NCBI RefSeq assembly: GCF_008704795.1
Contig: NZ_CP023690.1
Coordinates: 5,342,501-5,406,500 of the forward strand
From: Streptomyces spectabilis
Lineage (GTDB): Bacteria; Actinomycetota; Actinomycetes; Streptomycetales; Streptomycetaceae
DNA: 64,000 nt
Direction: 5' to 3'
The notes below the pieces were generated by a model. It had not been told where the DNA came from, did no database searches, and was given only the letters and a program-made list of their open reading frames with translations. Within the stretch, counting starts at the first letter, position 1. Each line of letters starts with the position of its first letter. Positions 61,743 to 64,000 of this stretch are shown piece by piece. A program made the position numbers and the translations under genes.

Positions 61743-62711
61743 ATGCCACGTGGACGTCACCGCCATTCCCCACCACTGCACAGGCTGCTTCCCCCGTCGG
61801 CGGTCGCAGGCTTCTCCGTCGTCTGCGCCGGCGGCGCCTGGCTGTTCGCGGAACCCGTCGTGCTGCGCGGGCTCGTCGCGGCCGCGGCCGCGAGCGCCGT
61901 TCTGGGCTCGGTCGTCATGCGCCGCTGGGACCGGGCCGCGGGCAAGCGGGTCGCCGAGCTCGGCAGGGCGCGCGCGAGCGAGGAGTGGCGCTACGAAGAG
62001 CGCATAGCGGAGTGCGAGTCCGACCTCGACGAGGCGCGTGAGCTGCGCTCCAAGCTGGAGAACAAGCTGCGCTCCAAGCGGGCGGAGCTGGCCGCGCTGC
62101 GCAACGAACACGCGGCGCTGCTGCGCCGGTACGCGACGGCGGAGACCGAGCGCGCCAGCGCCCTCGAAGGGCGGCGGCTGCTCGCCCTAGGGGCCACGGG
62201 CCCCGCCACGCGGGCGCTGCCGCCGGCCTCCTCGGAGGACTCCGCCGCGGCGGAGACGCCCGAGGCCTCGCTGTACGAGCGGGCCAACGCGGCGCTCGAC
62301 CGCCTCGCGGAGCGGGACGCCGAGCCCGAGCCCGAGCCCGAGGACGACCATGAGCGGGCGGTGGGCGCGCAGCTGATGGTTCCGGCCGCCGCGGTCGTCG
62401 TCCCGGCCGCCGCGCAGGTCCGCAGGTCCGCCGGTGAGGGCGGCTTCGACTTCTTCGGTACGAAGGCCACGGACGTGGACGCCAAGAGCGCGGCCCCGGC
62501 CGCCCTCGACGCCGTGCAGAACGAGGACCTCGCCGACGTCGTGGGCGAGGAAGCCCTCGCGGTCCACAAGGCGCAGGCCGAGGCCGAGTTCAAGCCGTCG
62601 GACGCGGCGACCGACGCCGAGCGCGGCGTGGGCCAGGTCATCGACCTCACCGCGCACGACGAGACGGAGCAGATCGACCTGAAGGGCCTCCGCACGGCCC
62701 TGCGCGCCTGA
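61743..62711 (+). CDS. Membrane-anchored coiled-coil protein, unknown function
   Basis: The 322-residue protein has two close hydrophobic segments near the N-terminus (about 20-60: AGFSVVCAGGAWLFAEPVV and LRGLVAAAAASAVLGSVVM), then a charged coiled coil (about 65-145, RASEEWRYEERIAECESDLDEARELRSKLENKLRSKRAELAALRNEH). A disordered acidic region follows (EPEPEPEDDHE), and the end reads GQVIDLTAHDETEQIDL. The start is taken at ATG 61743; the frame is open 46 codons further. I think related proteins exist in other streptomycetes, but I cannot name a function. Confidence 0.8.
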   Translation: MPRGRHRHSPPLHRLLPPSAVAGFSVVCAGGAWLFAEPVVLRGLVAAAAASAVLGSVVMRRWDRAAGKRVAELGRARASEEWRYEERIAECESDLDEARELRSKLENKLRSKRAELAALRNEHAALLRRYATAETERASALEGRRLLALGATGPATRALPPASSEDSAAAETPEASLYERANAALDRLAERDAEPEPEPEDDHERAVGAQLMVPAAAVVVPAAAQVRRSAGEGGFDFFGTKATDVDAKSAAPAALDAVQNEDLADVVGEEALAVHKAQAEAEFKPSDAATDAERGVGQVIDLTAHDETEQIDLKGLRTALRA

Positions 62712-62851
62712 CGCCCCGCCCGGGCGGAACGCCCCGGGGGCATCTGCGCGCCGCCCGACACCGGGCCCGCGCTGCGCCCGACCGGGGCAGTCCCACCCAC
62801 CCGCCACCACCCCGGCCACGGGATCGCGGGGCACCATCCGCAGCGCCCCGT

Positions 62852-63050
62852 GTCGGGGCCGAGCCGGCGAAGCTCGGGAGTTTCGGGTGGGAGGGTGGGA
62901 AACCCCGCCGCGGTAGCGGCGGTGCCGTCCACTCGGCTGCGGCGCTCCGCGTCGGGGCCGGGCCTCGCAAGGCGGGGGAGTTCCGGGTGGGAGGGCGGGA
63001 AGGTCCGCCGCGGTAGCGGCGGCACGGCCCACTGCGCGGTAGCGCCCCGC
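62852..63050. repeat. Two imperfect 99-bp tandem units, each with a hairpin
   Basis: Units 62852-62950 and 62951-63050 share GTCGGGGCCG, GTGGGAGGG and the identical hairpin CCGCCGCGGTAGCGGCGG (62905-62922 and 63005-63022). They lie in the 369-base gap between convergent genes (62712-63080), which holds no gene. They may act as tandem terminators. Confidence 0.75.
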
Positions 63051-63080
63051 GGTACCCCCACCCCCGGAGGGCAGGCAGAG

Positions 63081-64000
63081 TCAGGCCATCCACCGATCGG
63101 GCCGCGCGGCCCGGCGCCCCGTGCGGGAGCGCTCCGCCTGCGCCCGCAACAGCTCCGCCGCCTCCTCCGCGGGCCGCAGCCGCGCCGTCACCGTGTGCCC
63201 GGCCCCGCTGTCCACCTTCACGTCGGCGACGCCCTTGAACCGCTCCCAGGGCCCCTGCACGAGCCGCACGCTCTGCACCTTCGCGTGCGGCACCAGGGAG
63301 AGCCGCCGCCGGAGCAGCCCGTGCCGCGCGGCGAACACCGCGTCGGTGACGGCGAGCCCGTGCCCTTTCCACCACACCGGGACGCACCACGACGCGCGCG
63401 CGGGCGGCCGGGACAGCTCGTCCGGGCCCGGCACCCGCACCCCCGGCAGGACCTGTGCGATCACCGACTCGGCGAGCGCGCGCGGCGCGACCGGCACGAG
63501 CACGCCGTTCGCCGACCCGGCCACGTCCAGCTCGACCCGCACCCAGCCGAACCGGCGCCACAGCAGCGGCTCCACGAGCCGCACGGTCTGCACCCGGCCG
63601 GGCGGCACCGTCTCGTGCGCCTTGTCGAGCAGCCCGTGGTCCAGACGCAGCCCGTCGGGGGACTCGCCGACCGTCCAGTCGTACTCCCCGACGAAGCGGC
63701 CGACGCTGCTGGCGAAGGCGCCGCCGAGCATGGGAAGGCCGGTCGCGATGACGGTCCACACGCTGTGCGTCAGGAACCACAGGAAGGTCGGGACGACGAG
63801 CGTGGCGAGCAGGAGCAGCCAGGGCGCGCCGGTGAGGAGTACGGAGACGGCGAGCATGCGCGGCGGCACGTGCAGCAGCTGCCGCGAGGGCGCCTCGCCG
63901 ACCTCGTGCGCCGTCTCGGGGGCGAATCCGGCCGCCCGCGCGAGGAGTTCGGCACGCAGCGCGGTGGCGTCGCGCTCGCCGAGATAGGCCAGTTCGTCCT
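63081..64000 (-). CDS. Bacterial PH-domain membrane protein (DUF304/YdbT-like), N-terminus beyond window
   Basis: The frame is open to the right edge, so the first part is missing; about 305 residues are visible. They include LAYLGERDATALRAELLARAAGF (end of one PH-like module and linker), a membrane hairpin (AVSVLLTGAPWLLLLATLVVPTFLWFL and VIATGLPMLGGAFA), and two bPH2 modules (DWTVGESPDGLRLDHGLLDKAHETVPPGRVQTVRL and GLAVTDAVFAARHGLLRRRLSLVPHAKVQSVRLVQGP). Proteins with this repeated arrangement are found at bacterial membranes; function is largely unknown. An internal ATG at 63869 is not the start. Confidence 0.9.
   Translation of the reverse strand, partial: DELAYLGERDATALRAELLARAAGFAPETAHEVGEAPSRQLLHVPPRMLAVSVLLTGAPWLLLLATLVVPTFLWFLTHSVWTVIATGLPMLGGAFASSVGRFVGEYDWTVGESPDGLRLDHGLLDKAHETVPPGRVQTVRLVEPLLWRRFGWVRVELDVAGSANGVLVPVAPRALAESVIAQVLPGVRVPGPDELSRPPARASWCVPVWWKGHGLAVTDAVFAARHGLLRRRLSLVPHAKVQSVRLVQGPWERFKGVADVKVDSGAGHTVTARLRPAEEAAELLRAQAERSRTGRRAARPDRWMA

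Overview
The window is about 73% G+C, with third codon positions almost always G or C, frequent GTG/TTG starts and actinomycete-specific families (AfsR-type regulators, a WhiJ-like regulator set, TipA, mycothiol-type DinB protein). It reads as the chromosomal core of a Streptomyces. From memory, unchecked, the stretch from the ribosomal-protein cluster through tipA, ppa, ftsH and the fol genes resembles the order around ftsH/tipA in S. coelicolor. I see no tRNA, rRNA, CRISPR array, insertion sequence or prophage.

Left part (1-26 kb). It opens with the end of an acyl-CoA ligase, then a TetR regulator divergent from an unknown protein, a lectin-like protein with ricin and possible hemopexin folds, and a NarL-type two-component pair. 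Next come an alpha/beta hydrolase, two large AfsR-type ATPase regulators (6.3-9.9 kb and 13.7-17.2 kb) flanking an OmpR-type two-component pair, a divergent polymerase-A protein, a nitrilase-family amidase, an orphan FtsX-type permease, a DUF2786 protein, a MerR regulator and an FUSC exporter. Both AfsR-type proteins carry long in-frame repeat linkers, at different places in the protein.

Zinc-starvation cassette (26.3-28.7 kb). Cysteine-free S14 and L28 (minus strand) diverge from L33, L31, a CobW-like protein with a degenerate nucleotide site, and S18 (plus strand). A Zur-like operator lies inside the L33 promoter. These genes are expected to replace zinc-binding ribosomal proteins when zinc is scarce.

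Middle (28.9-43 kb). An ArsR regulator is followed by a WhiJ-like set (DUF397 protein, anti-sigma-like ATPase, XRE regulator). A 28-bp motif occurs twice, in inverted orientation, in front of two of these genes. Then come an aldehyde dehydrogenase, an orphan Phd antitoxin, a DinB protein, and a PadR regulator with a DrrAB-type ABC exporter that share three copies of a TAGTCAA-NN-TTGACTA operator. Glutamate decarboxylase, tipA with its characteristic promoter and internal TipAS start, a DedA protein with a Gln/Tyr-rich tail, a ThrE-type exporter and inorganic pyrophosphatase follow.

Right part (43-64 kb). A housekeeping run on the plus strand holds a D-Ala-D-Ala carboxypeptidase, a DUF2342 metalloprotease, tilS, hpt, ftsH and folE. 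It converges on a minus-strand folate operon (folP, an NTF2-like gene, folB, folK, DUF3180). A lysyl-phosphatidylglycerol synthase, a membrane-anchored esterase, a divergently arranged OpuC-type osmoprotectant ABC transporter, a coiled-coil membrane protein and a bacterial PH-domain protein complete the window. Many convergent junctions carry strong hairpins, and a dispersed repeat provides several of them and even encodes C-termini of two flanking genes.
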